Assembly (NCBI RefSeq): GCF_021462225.1
Contig: NC_061817.1
Location: forward strand, 14,127,204 to 14,191,203
Direction: 5' to 3'
Source: Girardinichthys multiradiatus
Lineage: Eukaryota > Chordata > Actinopteri > Cyprinodontiformes > Goodeidae
DNA: 64,000 nt
Within the stretch, counting starts at the first letter, position 1; each line of letters begins with the position of its first letter. The translations under genes and the position numbers were made by a program. Shown here piece by piece: positions 62,689-64,000 of the stretch. The notes under the pieces are model-generated. The model did not search any database. It saw only the letters and a list, made by a program, of their open reading frames with translations, and was not told the origin of the DNA.

Positions 62689-64000
62689 CAGTTTAAATAG
62701 GCATGCACTGAAAAGGCTTTTCATGGCAGGATTTAATTTCTGGAGTTCCTTGAGGTCTGACCTTCTTTCTCTTTCTTTTTTGATCAATTAAAATTTCTTT
62801 GGACTTTTTGTCTAAGGACTATGATTCATAGAAGAGGAAAAAAAAAACATGCTGAGGTTTTTTGATAGAGGCAGTTGAATCCAAAAGAAAAGGAAAGAAT
62901 TAAAATATCCCAATTTGTGCATCAAAGCATGTTTTTAACCTATATCTGATTTTCATTCAACTAAAAAAAGTGCATCACAGTACATGGTGTAGGTTGATGA
63001 GTTTATGCTATGAAAAGGGTGGGAATTCTTAGTTTTGATGTATTGAAATAATTCGATTTTTCAGTATTTGATTTTAAAATTAAAGGAAAAACAGTCGATT
63101 CAAATCTCCTGCTGATAGACTGGTGTGATTCAACACTCTACTTGTGCAGAGTTACATTTGTTCTGTTACAAATGTAACGAATGTTCACACTACAAAAGAA
63201 AACACAAGAACTGTGTGGACACTGGTGCACAGATACGAATCAGTAAACTATGAGTGAAACGCTTGTAAATATGTTTCAGAGTAGATTGGATTTACTCATA
63301 GGAACTTTCCTAAGTTCTTGATCTTTGTTACAGATAAACACAATAAATATCATTGTTGCAACCAGCCAATGGCAGGCTGTCCCACAGTTAACACACAAGC
63401 CACCTGATTTAGTGCTCCATCCTTTGGCTATCTGAGATCTCTTAAGAGATTTGTGATAGTGCTGATAATGCATGTGGATGTGACTGGATACGCTGCCTCT
63501 CTCACAACATTTACAGCAAACACTCAGTAACAAGTTTTACTGACTGAGGATACACCAGTCACAAACCAGAGCTTCTAAGCCACTGTTTTCTCAACCAGTA
63601 CGTCTTAATACTGGTCTTCAGACATATGCTAAGACTTCAGCATGATCGAGGAGCACTGAAAATACTACAAAAAAAGTGGATCAAATACTGGAAATAAAAT
63701 GTGTCACAAGGATGAAAGGATTCAAGAATCAGGAGAGAAGGAACTTAAATGGCAGACAGGATAGGGAGACAGTGGAAGAGGTACAAAAACACCATCTCTA
63801 CCAGACTAGGAGTCTTCTTAAAGCACATCTTCAAGGTATGCAGGCTGCCAGAAAAAGCAGGATTCAGATTCCAAAAAAGAACAACTAAAGCTGAGAGGAC
63901 AGAGACATCATCCATGCTGTTCATTACAGTGCAGAGTGAGGTGGAAGACAGCAACACAGACTCTGTGGGTAGCACATAAGAAAGAGATGACAGAGTACAT
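62689..64000. other. Upstream mei1 intron: nothing firm
   Basis: AT-rich sequence to the window edge. A short open frame at 63676-63979 on both strands has no recognised domain. No further 5' exon of mei1 was recognised. Confidence 0.4.

Noticed and set aside
63676..63979. Overlapping short ORFs on both strands, considered as a 5' mei1 exon or a small gene
   Set aside because: No MEI1 similarity, no suitable splice phase to exon A and no other domain.
1..64000. CRISPR array, operon or phage/plasmid modules
   Set aside because: No regularly spaced repeats, no bacterial gene density or ribosome sites; splice-site bounded exons and vertebrate transposons instead.

Overview
The window looks like teleost fish nuclear DNA. 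It is AT-rich, with introns crowded by Tc1/mariner-type DNA transposons, a Rex3 (RTE clade) retrotransposon, L2-like LINE pieces and several short interspersed repeats typical of ray-finned fish. Nothing points to a bacterial, plasmid or viral replicon. No CRISPR array, rRNA or convincing tRNA gene was seen.

The organising feature is one host gene on the minus strand that runs through almost the whole window: mei1 (meiosis inhibitor 1, needed for programmed meiotic double-strand breaks; plant PRD1 is its relative). I placed 22 coding exons between 62252 (5' side) and 1657 (3' side). With the splice choices given, their phases chain into one frame of 988 codons (2966 nt), which matches mammalian MEI1 from early in the protein to close to the C-terminus. 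The first exons (about 120-130 codons expected) should lie to the right of the window, and the last (about 160 codons) to the left.

Intron layout, low to high coordinate. 1-1.6 kb: a near full-length, broken Tc1/mariner copy with DD36E spacing. 2.0-2.9 kb: a Tc1 relic carrying a tRNA-like repeat. 6.9-11.8 kb: a near full-length decayed Rex3 followed closely by a decayed DD34E Tc1 element. 12-18 kb: Tc1 relics and a retroposon-like repeat with a TTGAA-rich tail. 19-21.4 kb: an L2-like LINE with a Rex3 fragment and a short repeat nested in it. 24.6-27.1 kb: a CpG-rich repeat, a hAT-like non-autonomous element and a Tc1 relic. 30.5-40.5 kb: a dense nest containing two inverted copies of a 200-bp-TIR Tc1 element, an inverted SINE-like pair, a CAGTGCC-type Tc1 element, a second DD36E copy and half of another Tc1 family. 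42-52 kb: more Tc1 relics and an ancient Rex3 relic. 56-62.7 kb: further relics and an L2-like 3' end.

No other host gene is supported on either strand. The transposases and reverse transcriptases examined carry stops, frameshifts or truncations, so nothing autonomous is apparent. I did not find a new multi-gene system. The items most worth a second look are the DD36E pair, the opposed long-TIR copies that bracket a 61-bp mei1 exon, the inverted SINE palindrome, the hairpin/poly-C scar, the nested Rex3-in-L2 insertion, and the LTR-like unclassified stretches.
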